Origin: Candidatus Methylophosphatis haderslevensis
GTDB taxonomy: Bacteria > Pseudomonadota > Gammaproteobacteria > Burkholderiales > Rhodocyclaceae
Length of the DNA: 64,000 nucleotides
Reading direction: 5' to 3'
Assembly: GCA_016711925.1 (NCBI GenBank)
Contig: JADJSA010000003.1
Location: 48,792 to 112,791, forward strand
The notes under the pieces were generated by a model. The model did no database searches. It was not told the origin of the DNA and saw only the letters and a program-made list of their open reading frames with translations. This document shows positions 8,586 to 16,874 of the stretch, piece after piece; the first letter of the stretch is position 1; the number at the start of each line of letters is the position of its first letter. The position numbers and the translations under genes are program-made.

Positions 8586-11500
8586 GGCGGCGGCCATGCC
8601 GGACGCGCGAGCAGCGCCGGCGGCAGCGCGTCGCTGTGCCCCATGTACCACTGGGCCGAGCGCTCGACCAGTGGCGGCGGTTCGCCGGTCGGCTGCCAGC
8701 GCAGCCATCCGCGAGCCGGTTCAAAATGGCTGATCTCGGCGCGTTCCGGGTGCTTGGCGGCGAGCTGGACCCAGCCATTGCCGATCAGTTCCTGCAGCGG
8801 CGGCTGGCGCGCGCAGATGGCATCGAGCACCTCGGTGTGGTGCTCGACGACGATCAGCAGACGCATCGGCTCGTGGATCTCGATCATCTGCAGCGGCAGC
8901 CCGGTGCGCAGATCCGATGCCGCGCCTTCCATCACACCGAACATGCCGGTCAGGTTGTGCACGACCTTGGTGCCGCAACCATAGTCCTGGTTGTTTACCG
9001 TCGAAAAGTAGTACTCGAGGCTGATTCCGGCGCCGACCGGGCCGGCTGCGAGCAGAATCGCCTCGAGGACTGCGCCCGCCGGATCCTGCGTCGGGTCGTA
9101 CGAGATCAGGAAGCTGCGGCGGTCGAAGAATGCGCCGCGGCTCATCGAGCGCCGGCCGATGAACGCCGCGGCATTGGTTGCGTGACCGAGTTCGGGGCGG
9201 GCCTGCGAGAAGTCGAATGCGCGCTCGACGACGTGGCGGTGGGCCAGCCGCGCGCTGGGCGCGGCGGGTGCCGAAGCGAAGCGGCGGCAGCGCTCGCGGG
9301 CGTGGTTGCGCGCGGCCTCTGCAAGTTCGCATTCGAGCTTTGCCAGTGCCGCGACATGGGTCGGCGGCAGCGAATCGCGGTCGAACCAGGTCAACAGATT
9401 GGTACAGGTATCGTTCTGCCCGCCGAGGAACCAGGTCGAGTCTGGTATCGGCAGGCCACGGCTGGCGAGGATCGCACGCACTGCCGGGCGGTTTGCCATC
9501 GCCGCGAACAGCCGGGCGTTGGGGCCGCCGTGCCGGCCGGAGCAGGCGCCGCAATCATACGCGGCCATGTGCGGGTTGTTCTGGCTGCTCGACCCGTGGC
9601 CGAAAACCACGATCAGCGGGGCGAACGCGGTGGTGAGGCCGATTGTCCGCAGCAGGCCCTCCACACGGTCGGCCTGCTCGGTGTCGGTGAAGCCGAGGCG
9701 AGGCTGTGCAGGGCTCGCAGGCGGGCTGTCGGCAGGTGCCTCGAATTGCACCCGCGTCGGCACGGACAGATCGAACGTCTTGCGCAGGCTCGCCGCCAGC
9801 CGGCCGATCCGGGCAGGTACGAGCACCTTCGCTGTCAGCGCGGCGAGTGTGGCCGGGGCTGCCGCCGCCGCGATCACCGACGAGCTCAGCAGGCCGCGTC
9901 GCGTTCCCTCGTAGAGTCGGCGCTTCCAACGCAGGCGGATCGCCCGCCGGCGCTCGTGTTTGGCGTGAACGGTCTCGCCGGTGCAGTGCGGGACGTCGCG
10001 AGCCTCATGCGAGGGCGTGACCACGATCGGGCACAGCGGTGTCACCGTGGTGTCGTCGAGGCCGCGCCAGTTCACCGCGATGCCGAAGAATCCGGCAGCG
10101 CCGAAGGTCTCGAGGGCAGGATTGATTTCCTCGAGATTGCGGCGCATGCCTTCCTCGCGTTCGTCCATGCAGAACACCAGCTGCGCTTCGGGAACGGCGA
10201 GTGGGTCGGGTTGGCTGCCGCGTCCGTGGTTGGCCAGGAGCGCGCAGAAAATCTGTTCGCGGTAGTGTCGCTCATAGGCGAGCAACCAGACATAACCGGC
10301 GGTATCCGCGTCCAGGTGCCGCAGGCACTGCAGCAGGCTCTCGGCGGCGACGGCGCCTGCTCCGCGCAGTTCGCGGCCGGACATGCCCAGGTGCTGGCAG
10401 AGCAGGAACAGCGGCCAGGCCACTGCGTGGGCCGTCAACGCCGGCCCCCGGCCGCCCGGGGAACTGCGGTGCCAAGCGCTGATGCGATGCGCGACCTCCT
10501 GCCAGGCCGCATCGGTGAGCGGCTCGATGGAGAAGGTCGCCTGCTGGGTCAGGCCGCGCGCCAGGGTGATCAGATGCTCGGGCAGGCGCTCGTTGTGCAG
10601 CGCGTGACGGACCAGCAGCTCGGCCGGATGCTGCCGGAAGTGCCGACGGATTGCGTCGAGATTCGGCTCGATTCTCCAGCGCCTGCGACATATTCCGTAT
10701 GCGTAGAGTCGCTCGAGCACAGCGCGTACCGCGAGGTAGTCGATCAGGTCGATCGGGATGTCGGCCAGCCTGGCGTAACCCGGGTGTTGTTGGCGCCACA
10801 GAAACATGCCCGACCAGCCAGGCAACTCCAGCGACAGGCGCTCGAGGTAGGCCGGCCACTTCGGCTGGGACAGTCCGAGTGCGGTCAGTTGCTCGATCAC
10901 CGCCTCGGCCGCATCGTTGGGAAGCCGCGCAAATATCGCCCGCGACTCGGGCAAATCCACCATTCCCCAGGTCAGATCATCGGCGAAGCTGACCCGCCAG
11001 GCCCGATAGAAGCCTTTGCTGCGGTCGCGGCTGTGCCAGGCGGCCACACCCTGATCGAGGTGAGAGCCGAGATGGCGCAGCAGACCGGGCCGCAGGTTGG
11101 CCATCAGATCCGCGCCGGTCAGCGAGCAGAGCAGGTCGCGCAGGGTCCATTCTTCGCCGACGCGTGCGAGCAGCCGGTCGAGCATCTCGTTGGCGCGTTG
11201 TTCGAGGTTCACCCGGGCCGGGCGGGTGGCGGCGTCGGCCAGGGTCAATTCTTCCGGGTGCAGGTTCCTGTATTCGATCCCAAGCGACTCCAGGCATGCC
11301 GCCCACAGGTCGGCGATCGCGTCGTGCTCGCATGCCTGCGCGGCGCTCAGCAATCGCTGGCGTGTCTCGGGCGGTACGCCCGCCTGAAAGCGCACCAGGG
11401 ATCGCAGTTCCTCGATCTGGAAGCGCAGTTGGGCAGGCGCGATGGGTTCGAGACTGTGCAGCAGGGCGGCAAGATAGGCGTCCTTGCGCCGCACTCCGGC

Positions 11501-11878
11501 GATTCCCGGTACCGCGGCATCCGGTTCGAGCGCCGCAGTCGAGCGCAGCGCGGCGTCCAGATCGTCCGGCCAGACGCGGCCACGCCCATAACAGCGGCGA
11601 GACTCGTCCAGCCGCATGAAACCACGCGCTCCGGTGCGGGCCGCTGCCGCAACCACTGCTTCGCGAAATGGCAGATGCTGCAGACCATGCAGCGTATTGT
11701 GATGAACGAAATCCGCGATCGGCGCCTGCGCCGGCAGCACGTGTTCGAGGTGCCTGACGGTGTCGCGAAGCACGGCACGCCGGGTTGCATCGCTGGACGA
11801 ACTCGCAGGAAGCGGGACACTGCCCATTGCGCTGGCATCCCGATGATTCACGTGGCTGGCGTCCAACTCGATCTCCAA
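8582..11878 (-). CDS. dabA: DabA-type inorganic carbon transporter subunit (DUF2309)
   Basis: Cytoplasm-facing, carbonic-anhydrase-like subunit of DAB inorganic-carbon accumulation systems, thought to hydrate CO2 unidirectionally when coupled to a membrane ion channel. At 1098 residues it is a long member. The zinc site is visible: Cys570 and Asp572 in LVFCMDEREEG, His761 in VVFGHGSSSQNNPH and Cys776 in AAYDCGACSG. The Cys-x-Asp pair and the 15-residue His-to-Cys spacing match the ligands known for Halothiobacillus DabA. FVHHNTLHGLQHLPF near the N-terminus is also typical. The start is uncertain: TTG at 11878 lies just after the upstream stop, and an ATG at 11827 is an alternative. Confidence 0.93.
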   Translation of the reverse strand: MEIELDASHVNHRDASAMGSVPLPASSSSDATRRAVLRDTVRHLEHVLPAQAPIADFVHHNTLHGLQHLPFREAVVAAAARTGARGFMRLDESRRCYGRGRVWPDDLDAALRSTAALEPDAAVPGIAGVRRKDAYLAALLHSLEPIAPAQLRFQIEELRSLVRFQAGVPPETRQRLLSAAQACEHDAIADLWAACLESLGIEYRNLHPEELTLADAATRPARVNLEQRANEMLDRLLARVGEEWTLRDLLCSLTGADLMANLRPGLLRHLGSHLDQGVAAWHSRDRSKGFYRAWRVSFADDLTWGMVDLPESRAIFARLPNDAAEAVIEQLTALGLSQPKWPAYLERLSLELPGWSGMFLWRQQHPGYARLADIPIDLIDYLAVRAVLERLYAYGICRRRWRIEPNLDAIRRHFRQHPAELLVRHALHNERLPEHLITLARGLTQQATFSIEPLTDAAWQEVAHRISAWHRSSPGGRGPALTAHAVAWPLFLLCQHLGMSGRELRGAGAVAAESLLQCLRHLDADTAGYVWLLAYERHYREQIFCALLANHGRGSQPDPLAVPEAQLVFCMDEREEGMRRNLEEINPALETFGAAGFFGIAVNWRGLDDTTVTPLCPIVVTPSHEARDVPHCTGETVHAKHERRRAIRLRWKRRLYEGTRRGLLSSSVIAAAAAPATLAALTAKVLVPARIGRLAASLRKTFDLSVPTRVQFEAPADSPPASPAQPRLGFTDTEQADRVEGLLRTIGLTTAFAPLIVVFGHGSSSQNNPHMAAYDCGACSGRHGGPNARLFAAMANRPAVRAILASRGLPIPDSTWFLGGQNDTCTNLLTWFDRDSLPPTHVAALAKLECELAEAARNHARERCRRFASAPAAPSARLAHRHVVERAFDFSQARPELGHATNAAAFIGRRSMSRGAFFDRRSFLISYDPTQDPAGAVLEAILLAAGPVGAGISLEYYFSTVNNQDYGCGTKVVHNLTGMFGVMEGAASDLRTGLPLQMIEIHEPMRLLIVVEHHTEVLDAICARQPPLQELIGNGWVQLAAKHPERAEISHFEPARGWLRWQPTGEPPPLVERSAQWYMGHSDALPPALLARPAWPPP

Positions 11879-11885
11879 TTCATGC

Positions 11886-13337
11886 TCAGAACAACCGCGC
11901 GAGTTCCTGGACCGAACTGCGGATTACGTGCAGCGCCGGCGCGGGCAGCAAGCCAAGCGCGAGGATTCCCGCGCAGAGCAGCCCCGCGGCGGCGGTTTCG
12001 GCCATCGTCATGTCGGTGATGCCTGCCAGCTCCGGCCGCGCCGGTCCGGTAAGCAGCCGGCCGATAGTGCGCAGCGCGTAGGCGGCGCTGACTAGCACCG
12101 CCAGACTCATCGCCACCACCCAGATCCCCCAACGCTCGAAGCCGCCGATCAGCGCATGCAGTTCCGCAACGAACCCGGCCGTGCCGGGCATGCCGATCGC
12201 GCCGACGAAGGCGATCACGGTGAACATCGCGAAACGCGGCGTGGCGCCGGCCAGCGAGCCGTAGGCCGCAATGTCGCGCGTATGTGTGCGCTCGTAGAGC
12301 TGTCCGACAAGCAGGAACAGGGCGCCGGCGACCAGCCCGTGCGCGACCATCTGCATCACTGCACCGGTGAGCCCGGCCGAGTTGAGCGCCGCAATGCCGA
12401 GCAGCACAACGCCCATGTGACTGACCGAGGAGTAGGCGACCATCGCCTTGAGATCGCGTTGCTGCCAGGCAAGCACCGCCCCGTAGAGCATGCTTGCCAC
12501 TGCCAGCGCGGCCAGCCAGCCTTGCAGGGCGAGGGCACCCGCGGGCAGGGTGTCCACCGCCCGTATCAGTCCGTAGGAGCCCATCTTCAAAAGAACGCCC
12601 GACAGCAGTATCGATACCGGGCTCGGCGCTTCGACATGCGCCAGCGGAAGCCAGCCATGAAAGGGGAAGACCGGCATCTTGACCGCGAAGCCGATGAAAA
12701 AGCCGACGAATATCGCGGTCTGCGCGGCCACCGGCAGGGTAAGCGCGCCGGCGCGCATGTCGGCCATGTTGAAAGTATGACTTGGGGATGCGTCGAACAG
12801 CACCAGCAGCCCGATCAGCATGAACACCGAGCCGCCCATCGTGTACAGCACGAAGTTGATCGCCGCGCGGTGCCGGTTTTCTCCGCCGTGGCGATCGATC
12901 AGGAAGAACAGCGGGATCAGGGTGAGTTCCCAGAAGACATAGAAAAGCGACCAGTCGCGGGCCATGAACACGCCGAATAACGCAGCTTCCAGCAGCAGCA
13001 TTAGCAGGTAGTAGCCCTTGATGCGCTCGCGTACCGATGCGGAGGCCAGCACCGCGATGAGACAAAGCAATGCGGCCAGCACCACGAGTGGCAGCGAGAT
13101 GCCGTCAATACCGAGGGAGAATGAGGTGCCGAAGCGCGGGTTCCAGCGATGGGTCTCGAAGAGCTGGATTGCGGGGTCCGCCGGATCGAACAGGTGAAAG
13201 AGCAGGCAAGCGAGCGCCAGCGCCGCACTGGCCGCCGCGATGGCGATCGGGCGGCATGCGCGTAGCGCATTTGCGGGCGCGAGCGCAATCGCGCCCGCGC
13301 CGGCCAGCGGAACCAGCATCAGAGTACTCAGCAGCAC
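11886..13337 (-). CDS. NuoM-like proton-channel subunit, first gene of DAB-type locus
   Basis: NuoM-family membrane protein, about 483 residues. Motifs are LFYVFWELTLIPLFFLIDRH (helix-5 glutamate), FPFHGWLPLAHVEAPSPVS, LLSGVLLKMGSYGLIR, a lysine/histidine helix AYSSVSHMGVVLLGI and GMPGTAGFVAELHAL. It is the most canonical NuoM of the four antiporter-like genes here. The GTG at 13337 was chosen because it directly precedes the first hydrophobic segment (LLSTLMLVPLAGAG). The frame is open for 250 bases farther upstream but that part is arginine-rich and unlike the family. An ATG at 13319 is another option. Its stop lies 7 bases before dabA. Confidence 0.82.
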   Translation of the reverse strand: MLLSTLMLVPLAGAGAIALAPANALRACRPIAIAAASAALALACLLFHLFDPADPAIQLFETHRWNPRFGTSFSLGIDGISLPLVVLAALLCLIAVLASASVRERIKGYYLLMLLLEAALFGVFMARDWSLFYVFWELTLIPLFFLIDRHGGENRHRAAINFVLYTMGGSVFMLIGLLVLFDASPSHTFNMADMRAGALTLPVAAQTAIFVGFFIGFAVKMPVFPFHGWLPLAHVEAPSPVSILLSGVLLKMGSYGLIRAVDTLPAGALALQGWLAALAVASMLYGAVLAWQQRDLKAMVAYSSVSHMGVVLLGIAALNSAGLTGAVMQMVAHGLVAGALFLLVGQLYERTHTRDIAAYGSLAGATPRFAMFTVIAFVGAIGMPGTAGFVAELHALIGGFERWGIWVVAMSLAVLVSAAYALRTIGRLLTGPARPELAGITDMTMAETAAAGLLCAGILALGLLPAPALHVIRSSVQELARLF

Positions 13338-13655
13338 GAGCTTGCCATCGTCGGTCAGGCGCAGGATGCTGAACAGATGCGCCTGCGGACCCGCCGATCG
13401 GCTGCCGCGTGGGTCACGGCGGACAAAACCGGCGGCTCCGGGTAAATCTTTGACCCTGCCGCGCCGATGTCTGCCCCGGCTGCGCGACGGGCGTGCGTTG
13501 GTTGCAGAGCGAACTCCCTGAACGCTGTATCGCCTGCAGCCGGAATGATACCCGAAGAGCCGAGACTGCACGGGTCGAGCCTTCTCCAATCACCCAAGAA
13601 CCAGAAAGGGGAACGGTTTCCTTCCAGCCGGGACGCAACCGACATGGCTCCGGCT
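13338..13655. other. Divergent intergenic region upstream of DAB-type locus
   Basis: About 420 bases separate the DAB-type locus (minus) from rpsF (plus). Apart from the rpsF promoter listed separately I see no conserved gene. The open minus-strand frame that continues to 13589 encodes a low-complexity Arg/Pro/Gly-rich stretch, so I treat it as leader DNA that must contain the promoter of the minus-strand operon. No clear -35/-10 pair was found for it. Confidence 0.4.
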
Positions 13656-13684
13656 TTGAGTATTCTCGCGGCCCGGGTTATACT
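13656..13684 (+). promoter_or_regulatory. Probable sigma-70 promoter of rpsF operon
   Basis: TTGAGT (13656-13661) and TATACT (13679-13684) are separated by 17 bases and lie about 75 bases before the rpsF start codon. Confidence 0.6.
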
Positions 13685-13760
13685 TACCGGCTTTTCACCC
13701 TTGCTCCACCGGAAGCGCATGCCGGGGGGCTGATCGATTCGCAATCCACAAGGAGATTAC

Positions 13761-14168
13761 ATGCGACATTACGAAATCGTTTTCATCGTCCATCCGGACC
13801 AGTCGGAACAGGTTCCGGCGATGATCGAGCGCTACAAGGCGCTGGTCACCAGCCGATCCGGCCAGATTCACCGTCTCGAAGACTGGGGCCGCCGGCAACT
13901 GGCCTATCCGATCCAGAAGGTGCACAAGGCGCATTATGTGCTCATGAATATCGAGTGCGACGGCGAGTCGCTGGGCGAACTCGAACATGCGTTCAAATTC
14001 AACGACGCGGTGCTGCGGCATCTGACGATCAAGATGGACAAGGCCGTGACAACGCCGTCGCCGATGATGAAAGAAGAGAAATCCCGGTCACTGACTCCGG
14101 CGCCGGCGGGCGACAAACCCGCTGCCGAGACCCCTCCGCCTGCTGCCGAGGCCCAGCCCGTCGCTTGA
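13761..14168 (+). CDS. rpsF: 30S ribosomal protein S6
   Basis: Small-subunit ribosomal protein that binds the 16S rRNA central domain together with S18. It begins MRHYEIVFIVHPDQSEQVP and contains EDWGRRQLAYPIQKVHKAHYV, both typical of S6. The 135-residue product is longer than the minimal family because of a Pro/Ala/Glu-rich C-terminal tail (from about residue 100), a common bacterial variation. AAGGAG precedes the ATG. It is the first gene of rpsF-priB-rpsR-rplI. Confidence 0.96.
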   Translation: MRHYEIVFIVHPDQSEQVPAMIERYKALVTSRSGQIHRLEDWGRRQLAYPIQKVHKAHYVLMNIECDGESLGELEHAFKFNDAVLRHLTIKMDKAVTTPSPMMKEEKSRSLTPAPAGDKPAAETPPPAAEAQPVA

Positions 14169-14181
14169 TCGATCGCCCGGC

Positions 14182-14538
14182 GTGAGCGACCCTGACAACC
14201 TGTTGCGCCTCGCCGGCCGCCTGGTCGAGGTTGCGGCCCCAAGAACGACGCCCGCAGGCGTGATGGTGAGAAGTTGCAAGCTGTTCCACCGTTCGCGCCA
14301 GTTCGAGGCCGGGCTTGCGCGCGATGTCGAATGCGAAATCGAGGCATTGGCATTGGGGCAGCAAGCGCATCTGGTGGGGCAGGCGGGCATGGGAACCGAA
14401 CTCGTGTTCACCGGCTTTCTCGCGAGGAAAAGCCTGCGTAGCGCAAAGCTGGTGATGCATGTGACGCAAATCGAATTTGTCGAAGGAAACGAAAATGGCA
14501 TTCAGATCGAGCAAGACGGCCAACAAGCGCAAGGATGA
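14182..14538 (+). CDS. priB: Primosomal replication protein N (PriB)
   Basis: Single-strand DNA binding OB-fold protein that helps PriA restart replication forks; here also embedded in the ribosomal operon as in other beta- and gammaproteobacteria. The 118-residue product starts at a GTG (14182). PriB-like features are the N-terminal NLLRLAGRLVEV strand, HRSRQFEAG, a hydrophobic core and the end HVTQIEFVEGNENG. The reading frame runs 44 bases into rpsR, whose Shine-Dalgarno sequence (GAAGGAAA) lies within priB, giving tight coupling. Confidence 0.85.
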   Translation: MSDPDNLLRLAGRLVEVAAPRTTPAGVMVRSCKLFHRSRQFEAGLARDVECEIEALALGQQAHLVGQAGMGTELVFTGFLARKSLRSAKLVMHVTQIEFVEGNENGIQIEQDGQQAQG

Positions 14539-14773
14539 TCGCGGTGGCCGCAGCATGTTCAAGCGGCGCAAGTTCTGTCGATTCTCCGCCGAGAAGATCA
14601 CCTGGATCGACTACAAGGATGTCGATCTGCTGAAGGATTTCATTACCGAGAACGCCAAGATCATGCCGGCGCGTATCACCGGCACTCGCACTGGCTACCA
14701 ACGCCAGTTGTCGACTGCGATCAAGCGCGCGCGATTTCTTGCGCTGCTGCCGTTTACCGACCTGCACCTGTAA
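14495..14773 (+). CDS. rpsR: 30S ribosomal protein S18
   Basis: Small ribosomal subunit protein partnering S6. The 92 residues contain the conserved core SMFKRRKFCRFSAEK, followed by IDYKDVDLLKDFITE and ARITGTRTGYQRQLSTAIKRARFLALLPF. The ATG at 14495 has GAAGGAAA eight bases upstream and was preferred to the earlier in-frame ATG at 14477. It overlaps the end of priB in another frame. Confidence 0.96.
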   Translation: MAFRSSKTANKRKDDRGGRSMFKRRKFCRFSAEKITWIDYKDVDLLKDFITENAKIMPARITGTRTGYQRQLSTAIKRARFLALLPFTDLHL

Positions 14774-14785
14774 GGAGCGCCCGAT

Positions 14786-15239
14786 ATGCAGATCATCCTG
14801 ATGGAAAAGGTCGCCAACCTGGGCAACCTCGGTGACGTGGTCAAGGTCAAGGACGGCTTCGCCCGCAATTTTCTGATTCCGCAAGGCGTCGCCAAGCGAG
14901 TCACGCCACAGAATCTGGCGGTGTTCGAAGCCAAGCGCGCCGAGTTGGAAAAGGCTCAGGCCGAGAAACTCTCCGGAGCGAAAGGCAATGGCGGAGAAGA
15001 TCGATGGCACGACAGTGCAGCTAACCCGCAAGGCCAGTGTGGACGGCCGGCTGTTCGGTTCGGTATCGACTGCCGACATCGCCGAGGCGCTGCACGCCCA
15101 GGGCCATGCCTCAGTCGAAAAGTCGATGGTTCGCCTGCCGCAGGGACCGCTGAAATTGGTCGGCGACGAACATGTGCAGATCGCATTGCACAGCGATGTC
15201 GTCGTCACGGTGACTGTTTCGGTACTGGGCGAACAGTAG
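14786..15239 (+). pseudogene. rplI: 50S ribosomal protein L9, single-base frameshift
   Basis: L9 binds 23S rRNA near the L1 stalk and helps maintain reading frame. The N-terminal domain is normal (MQIILMEKVANLGNLGDVVKVKDGF in the first frame, to about residue 66). The rest (MAEKIDGTTVQLTRKASVDG to VSVLGEQ) is in the next frame. One extra A in the AAA at 14981-14983 explains the shift: removing it restores a continuous protein of about 150 residues, the family length. Because every part is otherwise perfectly conserved, a sequencing indel is more likely than gene decay. Confidence 0.88.
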
Positions 15240-15268
15240 CCGATTGGCCGATTGTTTCGCCTGACACG

Positions 15269-15299
15269 GAGGGCCGCGTTGCGGCCCTTCACTTTTTTT
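15269..15299 (+). terminator. Intrinsic terminator after rplI
   Basis: AGGGCCGC and GCGGCCCT form an 8-bp GC-rich stem with a GTT loop, followed within a few bases by seven Ts. Confidence 0.85.
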
Positions 15300-15418
15300 G
15301 CGTTCGCCACGGCATTTCAACAGGCTATCCACAGGCTGCACACAGCTTGTCCCCTGTCGATTCCGGTAACCGCGTGTAGACTGGCCGCTTTCAGGATCCG
15401 CTAGAGATCGTTCGCGCC

Positions 15419-16810
15419 ATGGCCCAGCCCCGCACCATCCAGTCCGTTCCACTCGATCCGCAGATTGCGGCCCTGCGTCTGCCGCCGCATTCGATCGAGG
15501 CCGAACAATCGTTGATCGGCGGCCTGTTGCTCGACAACATGGCGTGGGATCGTGTTGCCGACATCGTTGCGGAGCCGGATTTCTATCGTGACGACCATCG
15601 GCGCATCTTTCGGCATATCGCTCGCCTGATCGAAGTCGGCCGCCCGGCCGACGTGGTCACGGTATTCGAGTCGCTGGAGAAGAGCAACGAATCCGAGCAG
15701 GCCGGCGGACTCTCCTACCTCGGCGAGATCGCCAACAACACGCCGTCGGCGGCCAACATCAAGCGCTATGCCGAGATCGTGCGCGAGCGGGCGATCCTGC
15801 GCAAGCTGGTGACCGCCGGCGACGAGATCGCTTCCAGCGCGCTCAATCCGGCCGGCAAGGACGCCAAGCAGATCCTCGACGAAGCCGAAGCGAGGGTTTT
15901 CGAGATCGCCGAGCAGGGCGCGCGCCAGAATACCGGCTTCGTCGGCATCCAGCCGCTGCTGGCGCAGGTGGTCGAACGCATCCAGGAACTGTGCGAGCGC
16001 GACGGCAGCGACGTCACCGGCATGCCCACCGGCTATACCGACCTCGATCACAAGACCTCCGGCATGCAGCCGGGCGACATGATCATCGTGGCCGGACGTC
16101 CCTCGATGGGGAAGACCGCGTTCGCGCTCAACATCGCCGAGCATGTGGCCGTCGAGATGGGCCAGCCGGTTGCCATCTTCTCGATGGAAATGCCCGGCAC
16201 CCAACTGGCGATGCGCTTCCTGTCCTCGATCGGCAAGCTCGACCAGCACCGGGTTCGCACCGGCCGACTCAACGACGATGAATGGCAGCGCCTGACCTAC
16301 TCGCTGGGCAAGCTGCACGAGGCGCCGATCCATATCGACGAAACCCCGGCGCTCAACGCCACCGAATTGCGCGCGCGGGCGCGCCGGCTGTTCCGCCAGT
16401 ACGGCAAGCTCGGGCTGATCGTCATCGACTATCTGCAGTTGATGAGCGCGGTACGCGATACCGAGAACCGCGCCACCGAGCTTTCCGAGATCTCGCGCTC
16501 GGTCAAGGCGCTGGCGAAGGAACTCAACGTGCCGATCGTTGCCTTGTCGCAACTTTCGCGCAACGTCGAATCGCGGCCGAACAAGCGTCCGATCATGTCC
16601 GATCTGCGCGAGTCCGGCGCGATCGAGCAGGATGCCGACCTGATCCAGTTCATCTACCGCGACGAGGTGTACAACCCCGACAGCGCCGACAAGGGCACGG
16701 CGGAGATCATCATCGCCAAGCAGCGCAACGGGCCGATCGGCACAGTGCGGCTGACCTTCCTCGGCGAGTACACCAAGTTCGAGAATTTCGCTTCGCCGCG
16801 TACGTATTGA
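15419..16810 (+). CDS. dnaB: Replicative DNA helicase DnaB
   Basis: Hexameric ATP-driven 5'-3' helicase of the replisome. The 463-residue, RecA-fold protein has the N-terminal DnaB domain (LPPHSIEAEQSLIGGLLLDN), a linker helix, Walker A IIVAGRPSMGKTAFALN near residue 225, Walker B LGLIVIDYLQLM near 337, and DLRESGAIEQDADLI plus a basic finger at the C-terminal end. There is no intein or insertion. It lies alone behind the terminator of the ribosomal operon and is convergent with phoH. Confidence 0.97.
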   Translation: MAQPRTIQSVPLDPQIAALRLPPHSIEAEQSLIGGLLLDNMAWDRVADIVAEPDFYRDDHRRIFRHIARLIEVGRPADVVTVFESLEKSNESEQAGGLSYLGEIANNTPSAANIKRYAEIVRERAILRKLVTAGDEIASSALNPAGKDAKQILDEAEARVFEIAEQGARQNTGFVGIQPLLAQVVERIQELCERDGSDVTGMPTGYTDLDHKTSGMQPGDMIIVAGRPSMGKTAFALNIAEHVAVEMGQPVAIFSMEMPGTQLAMRFLSSIGKLDQHRVRTGRLNDDEWQRLTYSLGKLHEAPIHIDETPALNATELRARARRLFRQYGKLGLIVIDYLQLMSAVRDTENRATELSEISRSVKALAKELNVPIVALSQLSRNVESRPNKRPIMSDLRESGAIEQDADLIQFIYRDEVYNPDSADKGTAEIIIAKQRNGPIGTVRLTFLGEYTKFENFASPRTY

Positions 16811-16874
16811 TGCGGGAGCGGGAGCGAAGACAACATTCCTGCGGCGCCGTTTGCCTTGGCGGATCGCGAACCGG

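Noticed and set aside
8636..12019. Very long plus-strand open frame (over 1100 codons) opposite dabA
   Set aside because: DabA on the minus strand carries all conserved motifs; the opposite frame is low-complexity Gln/Arg/Gly-rich and unlike any protein.
13338..13589. N-terminal extension of the first NuoM-like gene
   Set aside because: Open in frame but Arg/Pro-rich and absent from NuoM proteins; the membrane core starts near 13337.
15326..15334. CTATCCACA upstream of dnaB as a DnaA box or origin
   Set aside because: A single box with one mismatch, no AT-rich region and no cluster of boxes; not an origin.
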